A DNA stretch of 64,000 nt from Afipia sp. OHSU_II-C1. GTDB taxonomy: Bacteria > Pseudomonadota > Alphaproteobacteria > Rhizobiales > Xanthobacteraceae. Positions 1 to 8,347 of the stretch are shown here, piece after piece. The notes beneath the pieces are model-generated. The model ran no database searches. It was not told the origin of the DNA and saw only the letters and a program-made list of their open reading frames with translations. The stretch's first letter is position 1. The number at the start of each line of letters is the position of its first letter. The stretch lies in contig NZ_APJI01000013.1 in assembly GCF_000497575.1 (NCBI RefSeq), forward strand, positions 1-64,000, written 5' to 3'. The translations under genes and the position numbers were made by a program.

Positions 1-645
1 GCATTGCAGGGACTGCTGTCGACCGCGCGCAAAGGCAGCAATGAACTGACTTACATCATGACCACGATCGGCGTCGCGATCGCGCTGCAAGGCCTCGCCC
101 ATCAGATATGGGGAACAGACTACAAGACGTATGCGCTGTATCCGCAAGGTGCGATCAAGGTGTTCGGTGCGAGCGTCAACTACGCAACGATCACCATTCT
201 GGTCATGACCGCCCTTGTCTGCGTCGCGTTATGGGTCTTCCTGTTCCGCTCCATGATCGGGAAGGCCATGCGTGCATGCGCCAATGACAGCCGCGCGGCC
301 CGGACGGTCGGCATCCGTCCGCGGCGCATGGTGTTGCTGGCCTATTTGGCCAGCGCCGCCATCGGCGGTCTCGCCGGAATGCTGATCACACCCTCGCAGA
401 TGATGTCTTACGACAACGGCGTCATTCTCGCTATCAAGGGCTTTACGGCCGCAATTGTCGGCGGCTTGGCCAATCCGTTCGGTGCCGTGATCGGCGGGCT
501 CGTGCTGGGTTTGCTGGAAGGGCTGGGCGTCGGCCTGATATCTTCTGATTTGCAGAATGCATACGCGTTCCTCACGCTTCTGGTGATCCTTCTCGTCCGG
601 CCGCAGGGCCTGTTCGGCCGCGCCGAGCCGGGATCGGCCCGATGA
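1..645 (+). CDS. livH: Branched-chain amino-acid-type ABC transporter permease LivH (5' truncated)
   Basis: Inner-membrane permease of a HAAT-family ABC importer. The reading frame is open from the first base, so the N-terminal part lies outside the window; a TTG at base 4 is only an internal codon. The visible 214 codons hold several hydrophobic segments and the LivH-typical cytoplasmic stretch GKAMRACANDSRAARTVGI (the loop that contacts the ATPases), followed by GGLAGMLITP and AIVGGLANPFGAVIGG. The stop overlaps the start of the LivM-LivG fusion by 4 nt (ATGA-type), so the two are translationally coupled. In this kind of cluster such importers usually carry aromatic or short-chain acids rather than leucine; the substrate is not visible from the sequence. 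Confidence 0.93.
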   Translation, partial: ALQGLLSTARKGSNELTYIMTTIGVAIALQGLAHQIWGTDYKTYALYPQGAIKVFGASVNYATITILVMTALVCVALWVFLFRSMIGKAMRACANDSRAARTVGIRPRRMVLLAYLASAAIGGLAGMLITPSQMMSYDNGVILAIKGFTAAIVGGLANPFGAVIGGLVLGLLEGLGVGLISSDLQNAYAFLTLLVILLVRPQGLFGRAEPGSAR

Positions 646-2357
646 TGCTGCGATCTCTCATGCCGGCTATATCGATGAGGCAGGGGCCCATGCTGGGCAT
701 TCTTGCTTCATTTGCGATCGTTCCGCTTGTTTCGCAGGATCCTTATGTCCTGGGCGTGTGGACGTTCCTGCTTCTCAACATCCTTGTGGTTGTGGGACTG
801 GACCTTCTGCTCGGATATGCCGGACAGCTTTCCCTCGGCCATGGCATCTTTGTCGCGATTGGCGCTTATGCGTCCGGCCTCCTTACGACCAAGGCTGGTG
901 TTTCCGGCTGGACGGCGATGCCCGTCGGTATGCTTGCCGCAGCTCTCTTGGCCGCGATCGTCGCGGTACCGACGCTTCGCCTGCGCGGTTACTATCTGGC
1001 GATGGCGACGCTGGGTTTCCCGGTGATGTTCGATGCGGCCATTCGCGTGACGTCGCAATGGAGCGGCGGTTCCTCAGGGATCATCTCGATTCCGCGGCTC
1101 AAGATCGGCGGTTACATCCTGCGCGATCCCTTGGTGTATTACTATCTCGTGCTTGGTGTTGTCGCCGTCGTACTTCTGGTCGTGTGGAATCTCGCCAATT
1201 CGCGTCTTGGCCTGAAGCTGCGGGCGATCCATGCCGATGAAACGGCAGCTTCCGCGCGCGGGATCAACGTCACCTCGCTCAAGGTCATGGTGTTCGTCGC
1301 AAGCGCGACCATCGCAGCACTGAGCGGAAGCCTGTACGTTCACAACGTTCAATTCGTGGCGCCCGATACGTTCGGCCTCAACTATTCCCTGACACTGGTC
1401 ATTATGCTGGTCGTGGGCGGGATGGGACGCATCTGGGGCGGTATCCTCGGTGTCGTCCTGCTGGGCTGGATGCCGGAGTTGCTGCGCGAGGCCGCGACCT
1501 GGCAGCCGGTGATCTTTGGATCGATCCTCGCCATCATCATGCTGTTCGCACCCAGCGGATTGGCCGGATTTGTGCGGAGACGCTCGTTCTTCTCGCCTAG
1601 TGAAGCGCCGGCCGGGCCGCCATCGATATCGAGCGACAAGACGGTTCTGGCGGTCAGGGATATCGAAAAGGCATTTGGCGGTGTGCAAGCGGTCAAGGGA
1701 TTGAGTTTTGACGTGCGCGCGGGGGAGATCAAATCGATCATCGGACCGAACGGGGCAGGGAAATCGACTGCGCTTGCGCTGATCTCCGGGGCAATCGCCG
1801 CAGATAGCGGTATGATCAAACTCGGCGGATATTCTGTCGAGCAGGCACCGGCTTATCGTCGCGCGCGTCTCGGGCTGGGGCGCACATTCCAGCATGCCCG
1901 GCTGATCCCGACGCTGACGGTCTATGAAAATATGGTGCTGGGAGCTTCGGTTCTCGGTGGCCGATATGCGGCTGAGGCAAGCAGGGTCCTGCATCAGCTC
2001 GCTCTGACGCACGTCGCCCACGCTTTTCCCGGAGAAACAAACCAGTACGAGCGCAAGCTGATCGAAATCGGCACAGCTTTGGCGGCAAGCCCGGCTCTTC
2101 TGTTGCTGGATGAGCCTGGTGCCGGTCTGTCGTCTGCGGAAATTGAACAATTGGCTGGCTTGCTACGCGAGCAAAAAGAGAAAGGCTGTGCCATCGTTCT
2201 GGTCGATCACATCATGAGCCTCGTCATTCCGCTTTCCGACAGCATTCTGGTGTTGAACAGCGGCGGTCCGATTTTGGATGGAGCGCCGGCAAAGGTGATC
2301 GCCGATGCCGATGTCCGGCGCGCTTACCTCGGCGAGAGAAGCGATGTTCATGCTTGA
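642..2357 (+). CDS. LivM permease fused to LivG ATPase
   Basis: A single 571-residue chain that joins two subunits usually made separately. Residues about 1-310 are a LivM-type permease with many hydrophobic segments and the loop SRLGLKLRAIHADETAA. Residues about 330-571 are a LivG-type ATPase with Walker A GPNGAGKST and Walker B LLLLDEP. The ABC signature is degenerate: the region before Walker B reads NQYERKLIEIG instead of an LSxGQ form, a variant I associate with some LivG subfamilies. It overlaps livH by 4 nt and the livF start by 14 nt. The fusion fixes a 1:1 ratio of this permease to this ATPase. Confidence in family is high; substrate is unknown. Confidence 0.93.
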   Translation: MMLRSLMPAISMRQGPMLGILASFAIVPLVSQDPYVLGVWTFLLLNILVVVGLDLLLGYAGQLSLGHGIFVAIGAYASGLLTTKAGVSGWTAMPVGMLAAALLAAIVAVPTLRLRGYYLAMATLGFPVMFDAAIRVTSQWSGGSSGIISIPRLKIGGYILRDPLVYYYLVLGVVAVVLLVVWNLANSRLGLKLRAIHADETAASARGINVTSLKVMVFVASATIAALSGSLYVHNVQFVAPDTFGLNYSLTLVIMLVVGGMGRIWGGILGVVLLGWMPELLREAATWQPVIFGSILAIIMLFAPSGLAGFVRRRSFFSPSEAPAGPPSISSDKTVLAVRDIEKAFGGVQAVKGLSFDVRAGEIKSIIGPNGAGKSTALALISGAIAADSGMIKLGGYSVEQAPAYRRARLGLGRTFQHARLIPTLTVYENMVLGASVLGGRYAAEASRVLHQLALTHVAHAFPGETNQYERKLIEIGTALAASPALLLLDEPGAGLSSAEIEQLAGLLREQKEKGCAIVLVDHIMSLVIPLSDSILVLNSGGPILDGAPAKVIADADVRRAYLGERSDVHA

Positions 2358-3063
2358 GGTGCGGGGGCTTCAGGTTCGCTACGGGACAATCCTCGCGGTG
2401 GAACATCTCGATCTTCACGTCAGTGCAGGTGAGATCGTCGTTCTGATCGGTGCGAACGGCGCGGGGAAATCCAGCGCGGTGAATGCGATCGCCGGGCTTG
2501 TTCAGCCAGCGAAGGGCGACATCAGCTTTGCCGGGGAGGATGTTTGCCAATTGGATGCGGCTGAGCGGGTCCGGCGCGGCCTTGCGCTGGTGATCGAAGG
2601 GCGCGGCATTTTTTCCGAGATGACTGTTCGCGAGAACATCGAGCTTGGTGCTTTTGCCAAACCGGAGCTGCGCCTGTCATCGTTACAGTCTGCGGTTGAC
2701 CACGTCGTCGCGATGTTTCCGAGGCTTGGCGACCGGTTTCATCAGATCGCCGGGACCCTGAGCGGAGGCGAACAGCAGATGCTGGCGATCGGGCGAGCAT
2801 TGATGAGTTCGCCCCGTCTGCTCGTTCTGGACGAGCCATCCCTCGGCCTGGCGCCACGCATTGTCGACGAGATCGCGGAGCGTTTGGTTCAGTTGGCGCG
2901 GAAATCGGGTGTGACCGTGCTGATCGCCGAACAAAACGCGGCGCTCGGGCTCAACATCTCTGATCGGGCTTATGTGATGCAGCGCGGGCGTGTGCTACTT
3001 GAAGGATTGGCATCCGAACTGAGATCTAATAAAGATCTGATGCGAATGTATCTAGAAGGTTGA
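2344..3063 (+). CDS. livF: Branched-chain-type ABC transporter ATPase LivF
   Basis: Cytoplasmic ATPase that pairs with the LivG half of the upstream fusion. It has Walker A IGANGAGKSS, signature LSGGEQQML and Walker B LLVLDEPSLGLAP, then the switch histidine replaced by Gln in IAEQNA, as is normal in LivF. The frame is open from 2305, but the ATG at 2344 gives the normal LivF N-terminus (MFMLEVRGLQVRYG) and 239 residues. It overlaps the end of the LivM-LivG fusion, so it belongs to the same transcript. No binding-protein gene follows directly; unlinked binding proteins of the same class occur at 17431 and 35197. Confidence 0.95.
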   Translation: MFMLEVRGLQVRYGTILAVEHLDLHVSAGEIVVLIGANGAGKSSAVNAIAGLVQPAKGDISFAGEDVCQLDAAERVRRGLALVIEGRGIFSEMTVRENIELGAFAKPELRLSSLQSAVDHVVAMFPRLGDRFHQIAGTLSGGEQQMLAIGRALMSSPRLLVLDEPSLGLAPRIVDEIAERLVQLARKSGVTVLIAEQNAALGLNISDRAYVMQRGRVLLEGLASELRSNKDLMRMYLEG

Positions 3064-3298
3064 CCGAGTTCTGGGCCGGTGCAGGTGACAATACGAAGCG
3101 TTGGAGTTCCGAAGTTATGTGCGAGTCCATTTCCGTGGAAAGCAGTTATGGAACGCGATCTCAACGTGCTGGCAGTTTGAAACTCGAATTCAACAACTTT
3201 AGCCGTCAGTCTTGTCAATTCGCGCTCGCACCCCGTCCGACAAACTGGATGGAGAGTAACTCTGATGATAAGATGATTCTGTCGGAGGCTAATGTTTT

Positions 3299-3796
3299 AT
3301 GCGATCGAAAAGTTTTGATGGAATGGCCTGTTCGATGGCCGGAGTACTTGAGGCTATGGGCGATCGATGGGCCGTGCTGATCTTGCGCGACCTGTCTTTT
3401 GGTCTGAGCAAGTATCAGGACCTGCGCCGATCAACCGGAGTGACAAACGCGACGTTGTCCGATCGGTTAAAACATCTCGAAGAATATGAACTGATCGAGC
3501 GGCGGCGGTACCAGGACAACCCGAAGCGTTACGAGTACGTCCTGACCCGGAAGGGATGGGATACTATTGTTCTGCCGTTGGCGCTGGCACAAGTCGGCGA
3601 TAAATGGGCTGTGTCGGGCAAAGCCGGACCGCCGCTCAAATTCGTCAATCGAAAAACTGGCCGTGTAGTGAAACTTGCGCTTATTGAGTCGGAGACAGGA
3701 CATCGTGTCAGGATCGCTGATGTCCTGCCGCAGGAAGGTCCCGGTGCGGACGATCTCATTCGATGGCGCTTAACGCATTTAGTATCTGCGCAATGA
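3299..3796 (+). CDS. HxlR-family winged-helix transcriptional regulator
   Basis: DNA-binding regulator of 165 residues. Residues about 9-100 match the HxlR fold: CSMAG near the N-terminus with the conserved Cys, MGDRWAVLILRDLSFG, then FGL-type helix and recognition helix TNATLSDRLKHLEE, and the wing RRRYQDNPKRYEYVLT. The C-terminal 60 residues are an extension without recognisable motif. Start ATG 3299 has a good Shine-Dalgarno GGAGG at 3284-3288. It sits alone after the liv operon with about 235 bases between, and may control the importer or the genes that lay beyond the left edge; the effector is unknown. Confidence 0.9.
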   Translation: MRSKSFDGMACSMAGVLEAMGDRWAVLILRDLSFGLSKYQDLRRSTGVTNATLSDRLKHLEEYELIERRRYQDNPKRYEYVLTRKGWDTIVLPLALAQVGDKWAVSGKAGPPLKFVNRKTGRVVKLALIESETGHRVRIADVLPQEGPGADDLIRWRLTHLVSAQ

Positions 3797-3994
3797 GCGA
3801 TATCGGATATTGTATGAGCGAGCAAAAAAGCGGTCTCGCCGACTATTTATCTGCGCGCTCTGTTGGAGCGCGGAACTTCCTGCTGTCGATGCAAATGCCC
3901 TGTTACTCAAGATACCTTCTCTGTTAGCTTGAGTATAGATTTCCGGCAGACTACGAGTTAGACCCGACGCAAGAAAGAGCGACGGTCGCAGTTT

Positions 3995-4364
3995 TTATAG
4001 ATTGCGCTGGAACGAGCAAACTTCGCCGACTTCCATTGCAAGCCAGCGCTCAAGGTGTGCGTTAACATGCATGGGACGTTCCTGCGAGGCTCCGCGGAAG
4101 GCGACCTTGCTCAGAATGTTCTTGGGGCCGTGGGTCTACTACTGGCTCGGAATTCCGCGCTGTCGGCGGCTGACGAGCAGCGCGCGGACCTCCGAAGCAT
4201 ATACCTCATCGAGAACGGTCTCGAAGGCCGAAAGAGCGTTATCGGCGAGCCGATCGGTGGCCAACGGTCAAGACGGAAACGTTTGAGAGGAGACGCTGGC
4301 CGTAATCGGCGTCCAATTCGCCGTTGAGTTCATCTATAACTGATGCGACAAGCGTTACTTCCAT
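3995..4364 (-). pseudogene. Decayed small gene (frameshift plus stop codons)
   Basis: On the minus strand an ATG at 4364, preceded by a GAGGAAGA ribosome site, opens MEVTLVASVIDELNGELDA and runs 41 codons. A shift of one base near 4262-4268 restores a protein-like frame (LADNALSAFETVLDEVYAS) that ends at a double TAG at 4139. The same frame goes on past these stops as NILSKVAFRGASQERPMHVN to a TAA at 3995. 226 nt between 4364 and 4139 equals 75 codons plus one base, as expected of a +1 insertion. I do not recognise the family. It starts 17 nt from the divergent PadR gene. The stretch 3797-3994 shows no feature that I can name. An alternative is two short unrelated ORFs. Confidence 0.45.
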
Positions 4365-4381
4365 GTTGAGATTCTTCCTCG

Positions 4382-4912
4382 ATGTCTTTGCCCCACGCAT
4401 TGTTGACTGCCTTGATCGAGCGATCGTGTTCCGGATCTGAACTGGCCGAGCGTTTCGACCATTCCATCGGCTACTTTTGGCAAGCGAGCCATCAACAGAT
4501 CTATCGAGAGCTTGCCCGTCTCGAAGGGGCCGGCTTTGTTCATGGCTCTCCCGTCGGTGGTGCGCGGGGAGGAAAGAAGACCTATCGTGTGCTACCGAAA
4601 GGAGTGAAGGAACTGCGGCGCTGGCTTGTGGAGCGGCCGGCCCCGTCTCCGGTTCGCGACGAACTAATGGTTCGGCTCCGGGCGGAAGCCGTCATAGGCC
4701 CCACACGCTTAATCGAAGAGCTGGCGTGTCTCGCCGAACAACACCGCGAAAAGCTCAACGTCTACCGGGAAATTGAGGCTAAGGATTTCTCGCAAAAGAC
4801 GGCGAGGGTGGATGAACAACTTCGCCATTTCGTGCTGAAGGCGGGAATCGACTTCGAGACCCAGCGCATTGCCTTCTGCGAGGAGGCAATTTCAATCCTG
4901 AAAGGTCGCTGA
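4382..4912 (+). CDS. PadR-family transcriptional regulator
   Basis: 176-residue regulator. Residues about 5-85 form the PadR winged helix (HALLTALIERSCSGSELAERF, then FWQASHQQIYRELARLEGAG and the wing GGKKTYRVLPKGVKELRRWL). Residues about 95-176 match the C-terminal Vir_act_alpha_C dimerisation helices (EELACLAEQHREKLNVYREIE). Such two-domain PadR proteins commonly bind ATGT/ACAT-type palindromes and respond to phenolic or acyl ligands. Palindromic candidates lie downstream at 5280-5302 and 5399-5456, before the SDR gene at 5467, so it may control the degradative module to its right. Target and ligand are inference. Confidence 0.9.
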   Translation: MSLPHALLTALIERSCSGSELAERFDHSIGYFWQASHQQIYRELARLEGAGFVHGSPVGGARGGKKTYRVLPKGVKELRRWLVERPAPSPVRDELMVRLRAEAVIGPTRLIEELACLAEQHREKLNVYREIEAKDFSQKTARVDEQLRHFVLKAGIDFETQRIAFCEEAISILKGR

Positions 4913-5398
4913 CCTTATGGTTCAGCCCACTTCTCGCTAGCATCATGGCCGCGTCATGTGTTTGATCCGCGCGGCATCACTTTATCCATCGGGTAGATAA
5001 GCTTCCAATGACGCGAGCGCTCGATTGTGCGCGGGAAGCGGCAGGGGCTGTGCTGATGCTTCAGTAAACATCGCGATATCAGCGGGCACCAGTTCTGATC
5101 TTCTATCCAAGCTTCTCGTCGAGCTGTCCAGCGGACAAAGCGGGACCCAACAACCATGTGGCAAATGGTTTCAGCGGAAGCCCGTCTCGGGGGGTGGAAT
5201 CGTGATCTCCTATCAAAGAGTAGGCTCTACTGTTGCGCTGTCTGGGAGACGAAAGCGGAAACGCCAGCTTAACGAGAAGGACATTTGTAAAAACGAATGT
5301 CGATTTAGGCAAACTTCTTGATGGTGCAGCCGGCGCTGCACCTGAAATGCTCCAACATCGCCGGGTGTAGGCGAGCGAATTTATCTACCAATCTATTA
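4913..5398. other. Intergenic stretch without a supported gene
   Basis: No ORF here has a ribosome site and protein-like composition together. The only structure seen is an imperfect inverted repeat at 5280-5302, GACATTTGT then ACGAATGTC (8 of 9 positions complementary) around a short A-rich spacer. It could be a hairpin or a PadR-type operator. Confidence 0.5.
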
Positions 5399-5456
5399 TG
5401 CAACTAGTTGCAAAATGAGAATTCATAAATTATGGTCTTTTTGCAACTAGTAGCAA
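5399..5456. promoter_or_regulatory. Tandem palindromic operator-like sites before the SDR gene
   Basis: A perfect 14-bp palindrome TGCAACTAGTTGCA occupies 5399-5412. A second, one-mismatch copy TGCAACTAGTAGCA starts at 5442, 43 bp further on (about four helical turns), and ends 11 nt before the ATG at 5467. Two phased copies directly upstream of a gene are typical of repressor-controlled promoters with cooperative binding or looping. The nearest candidate regulators are the PadR protein at 4382 and the HxlR protein at 3299. Which one binds is inference. Confidence 0.6.
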
Positions 5457-5466
5457 AAGGAAACCT

Positions 5467-6339
5467 ATGTTTAAGGATAAGCTACTCGCGGGCCGCAACA
5501 TTTTGGTGACGGGGGGTGGCACCGGCCTCGGCAAGGCCATGGCGGCGAAATTCCTTAGCCTCGGCGCGGACATCCACATTTGCGGCCGCCGCAAAATTGT
5601 TTGCGACGAGACCGCAGCTGAGTTGATGAAGCTTCACGGCGGCAAGGTCACCGCCCATGGCGTGGATATCCGCGATGCTGCGGCGGTGGACGCTATGGTC
5701 GAGGCCGTCTTCAAGGAAGCTCCGCTGACGGATCTCATCAACAACGCCGCGGGCAATTTTATCTCCCGCACGCAGGACGTTACAACGCGTGGGTTCGATG
5801 CCATCGCCAATATCGTGATGCACGGCACGTTCTACGTGACCCACGCTGTCGGCAAACGCTGGATCGCCGGGGGGCATCGCGGCAACGTCGTATCCGTCAC
5901 CGTTACCTGGATACGCAATGGCGGACCATTCGTGGTTCCGTCCACGATGAGCAAGTCGGCAGTTCACGCCATGACCATGTCGCTGGCCACGGAATGGGGT
6001 CGCTACGGAATCCGTCTCAACGCCATCGCGCCGGGAGAAATTCCGACTGAGGGCATGAGCAAGCGCATCAAGCCGGGCGACGATGCCGGAGCGAAAAGCG
6101 TCGCTGTGAACCCGATGGGTCGCGTCGGACAGCTGAGCGAGATGCAAAATCTCGCGACCTTTCTGATCTCCGGTGGCTGCGACTGGATCAACGGCGAAAC
6201 CATCGCGATGGATGGTGCACAAGCGCTGGCGATGGGCGGCAATTTTTACGAAGCGCGTGACTGGACGGATTCAGATTGGACCGCAGCGCGGGACGGTATC
6301 ATTGCTCAGAACGAGAAGGACAAGGCGAAGCGTGGTTAG
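5467..6339 (+). CDS. SDR oxidoreductase, 2,4-dienoyl-CoA / trans-2-enoyl-CoA reductase type
   Basis: 290-residue short-chain dehydrogenase/reductase. The NAD(P) motif is VTGGGTGLG at residues 14-22 and the NNAAGNF motif at 92-98 is that of peroxisomal/mitochondrial 2,4-dienoyl-CoA reductases. The active-site lysine is K163 in PSTMSKSAV; the usual YxxxK tyrosine is a Ser, as in the dienoyl-CoA reductase branch where the tyrosine comes from elsewhere. Likely role: NADPH reduction of an unsaturated acyl-CoA in beta-oxidation. It follows the tandem palindromes at 5399-5456 and has AAAAGGAAACCT as a ribosome site. The nearest genes (quinone reductase, second SDR, haloalkane dehalogenase) suggest a xenobiotic or fatty-acid route. 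Confidence 0.85.
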   Translation: MFKDKLLAGRNILVTGGGTGLGKAMAAKFLSLGADIHICGRRKIVCDETAAELMKLHGGKVTAHGVDIRDAAAVDAMVEAVFKEAPLTDLINNAAGNFISRTQDVTTRGFDAIANIVMHGTFYVTHAVGKRWIAGGHRGNVVSVTVTWIRNGGPFVVPSTMSKSAVHAMTMSLATEWGRYGIRLNAIAPGEIPTEGMSKRIKPGDDAGAKSVAVNPMGRVGQLSEMQNLATFLISGGCDWINGETIAMDGAQALAMGGNFYEARDWTDSDWTAARDGIIAQNEKDKAKRG

Positions 6340-6525
6340 CCCGCCTAGGCGGTGCCGTCGTTATGCTGCGATTGTCGTTGACCGGAAATCGTTCTCGAGC
6401 TGAGTGCTAAGGGTTGGCGGTAAGCCGAGCAAGGAGATTGACCTTATTCGTTTTAACGAAAACGGAAGATCATAGAGCTCGATTAGTGGTGCGACAGATC
6501 TCGCTACAGAAGTGAAGGATTAGAT

Positions 6526-7245
6526 ATGCGTGTTCATTTGGTTCATGCTCACCCAGAGCCGACCTCCTTTGTGAGCGCGATGCGAGATGTTGTTATCGAC
6601 GAACTGAGAGCCGCAGGTGCGACTGTCACCATTTGCGATCTCTATCACGACGATTTCAACCCTGTTCTCTCCGGCAACGATTTCACTTCAAGAAAGCGAC
6701 CCGATTATTTGGTATACACGATCGAGCAGCGCCACGGCTACGCGACTTCGACTTTGGCTTCCGATGTCGCCCGCGAAGTAGAAAATGTGCTGGCGGCGGA
6801 CCTCATCGTCTTCACTTTTCCAATATTCTGGTTCAGCGTTCCGGCCATTCTTAAAGGCTGGATCGATCGTGTCTTGCTGTGCGGGCCGATGCATAGCGGC
6901 AACCGCGAGTTTTACGATCTGGGTGGTCTCAGGGGTAAGAGAACGTTCACCGCGATGGCTCTCGGCGGACGCCGAAATATGTTCGGACCCGATGCCCTCC
7001 ATGGAGATCTCGAGACTGGGATGATGCGTCATTTCTTTCAGGGGACGTTGGGTTATGTCGGACTAACCGTACACAAGCCATTTGTCGCCCATCATGTTCC
7101 ATACATTACGCACCAAGACAGGCAGGCACAGCTGCAAGATCTGCGGGTCTATGTGCGTGAACTCGACCGCCAACCTACTCTTAAATTTCCCGAGCTTGGA
7201 GATTTCGACGATGTGCTTACTCCAATGCGCGACCGTGGACGTTAG
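6526..7245 (+). CDS. NAD(P)H dehydrogenase (quinone), flavodoxin fold
   Basis: 239-residue cytoplasmic flavoprotein of the NQO1/MdaB family. Features: N-terminal beta strand and FMN/FAD phosphate loop HLVHAHPEPTSF at residues 3-14, then the flavin-contacting FTFPIFWFSVPAILKGWIDR near residue 95-115, typical of two-electron quinone reductases. The ATG at 6526 is preceded by GAAGGA. About 185 bases separate it from the SDR gene upstream, so it may have its own promoter. In a degradative setting it would protect against quinones or reduce a nitro/quinone intermediate; the substrate is not determinable. Confidence 0.88.
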   Translation: MRVHLVHAHPEPTSFVSAMRDVVIDELRAAGATVTICDLYHDDFNPVLSGNDFTSRKRPDYLVYTIEQRHGYATSTLASDVAREVENVLAADLIVFTFPIFWFSVPAILKGWIDRVLLCGPMHSGNREFYDLGGLRGKRTFTAMALGGRRNMFGPDALHGDLETGMMRHFFQGTLGYVGLTVHKPFVAHHVPYITHQDRQAQLQDLRVYVRELDRQPTLKFPELGDFDDVLTPMRDRGR

Positions 7246-7371
7246 TGGTGATCGGAAGGGCAGTCGAAGTTTGGTGCGAAGCTAAGAAAATTGAGTCGAA
7301 CGGCGCCGAAAAGCGAGCGTGGCTTCAGCGAGAGCCTTGGCGGACGGACGGGGAGTACAGGATGTTTCAAG

Positions 7372-8172
7372 ATGATTTTTGATTTGAATGATCGCGTCGC
7401 ACTCGTCACCGGTGCTGCAAACGGAATCGGAAGGAGAACTGCTGAGCGGCTCCACGAGGCGGGAGCTCGCGTTATACTGAGCGATGTCATGGAATCCGGT
7501 GTAACTAAAGCCGCCACGCAGCTTGGAAATGGGGTGAGAGCAATCCGTCACGATGTGACGTCTGAAGAAGACTGGAAGCGCGTCATTGCAAGCGTCGAAC
7601 AGAACGAGGGTCGACTGGATATTCTCGTCAATAACGCTGGCATAATGGTCAATCGCCCATTTATGGAAACGACACTTGATGATTTTCGTCGCACTCATGC
7701 CGTCAACGTCGAAGGTGTCTTCATCGGTATGCAGTGCGCCGTTCCACTGATGAAGAGAACGGCGCAGAGCACACCGCATGGTAGTTCGATCATCAATCTT
7801 TCATCAATATGGGGCCAGGTCGCGGGCCCAACTCACTCAGCTTATTCCGCATCGAAGGGTGCCGTCCGCCTGTTGACGAAGGCTGTTGCGGTAGAGTTGG
7901 CCCGTTCGCGATCGGGGAAGATCCGCGTCAATTCAGTCCATCCAGGACCGACGGAAACGGATCTTGGCACCAGCGCAGTGCATCAAGCGGTTGAGAAAGG
8001 AGTGGCCCCGAGCTTCGAAGCTGGCGTGGACATGGTCAAGGCGCACCTTCCGATGGGACGATGGGGGCAAGTTGACGACGTCGCGAGTGTTATCTTGTTT
8101 CTGTCCTCCGATGCCTCGAAGTTCATGACCGGCGCCGAACTCACGGTGGATGGAGGATATACATTGCAATAG
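7372..8172 (+). CDS. SDR-family dehydrogenase next to the dehalogenase
   Basis: 266 residues from ATG 7372. The frame is open from 7291, but only this start gives a normal SDR N-terminus. Motifs: VTGAANGIG at 12-20, LVNNAG at 85-90, catalytic Ser in INLSS near 141-145, and Y158-x3-K162 in AYSASKGAV; the C-terminus TGAELTVDGGY is the usual SDR end. It is a classical NAD-dependent alcohol dehydrogenase/ketoreductase. The haloalkane dehalogenase starts 175 bases downstream; in lindane degradation a dehydrogenase of this family (LinC) oxidises the diol made by LinB, so a functional pairing is plausible. This link is inference, not sequence identity to LinC. Confidence 0.88.
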   Translation: MIFDLNDRVALVTGAANGIGRRTAERLHEAGARVILSDVMESGVTKAATQLGNGVRAIRHDVTSEEDWKRVIASVEQNEGRLDILVNNAGIMVNRPFMETTLDDFRRTHAVNVEGVFIGMQCAVPLMKRTAQSTPHGSSIINLSSIWGQVAGPTHSAYSASKGAVRLLTKAVAVELARSRSGKIRVNSVHPGPTETDLGTSAVHQAVEKGVAPSFEAGVDMVKAHLPMGRWGQVDDVASVILFLSSDASKFMTGAELTVDGGYTLQ

Positions 8173-8347
8173 TTAGGCAGTTGACTTCGGCGATACGAGT
8201 ACCTTCGGGTCAGTTTCAATACGATTGGCCCCCACCGCTGCCAAATCGCGTGCCATTGAACGAAATGGCACCTGCGGCGGCAACGATCTCCACATCCTTA
8301 AGTCGCAGCGGTTTGCTATCCGCTTGAGTTCTGATCAGGGAATTCTA

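Noticed and set aside
1074-2150. 358-codon minus-strand ORF under the LivM-LivG gene
   Set aside because: Antisense shadow; no start site and low-complexity composition.
3060-3380. 106-codon ORF between livF and HxlR
   Set aside because: Overlaps the HxlR start in another frame, no ribosome site, composition not protein-like.
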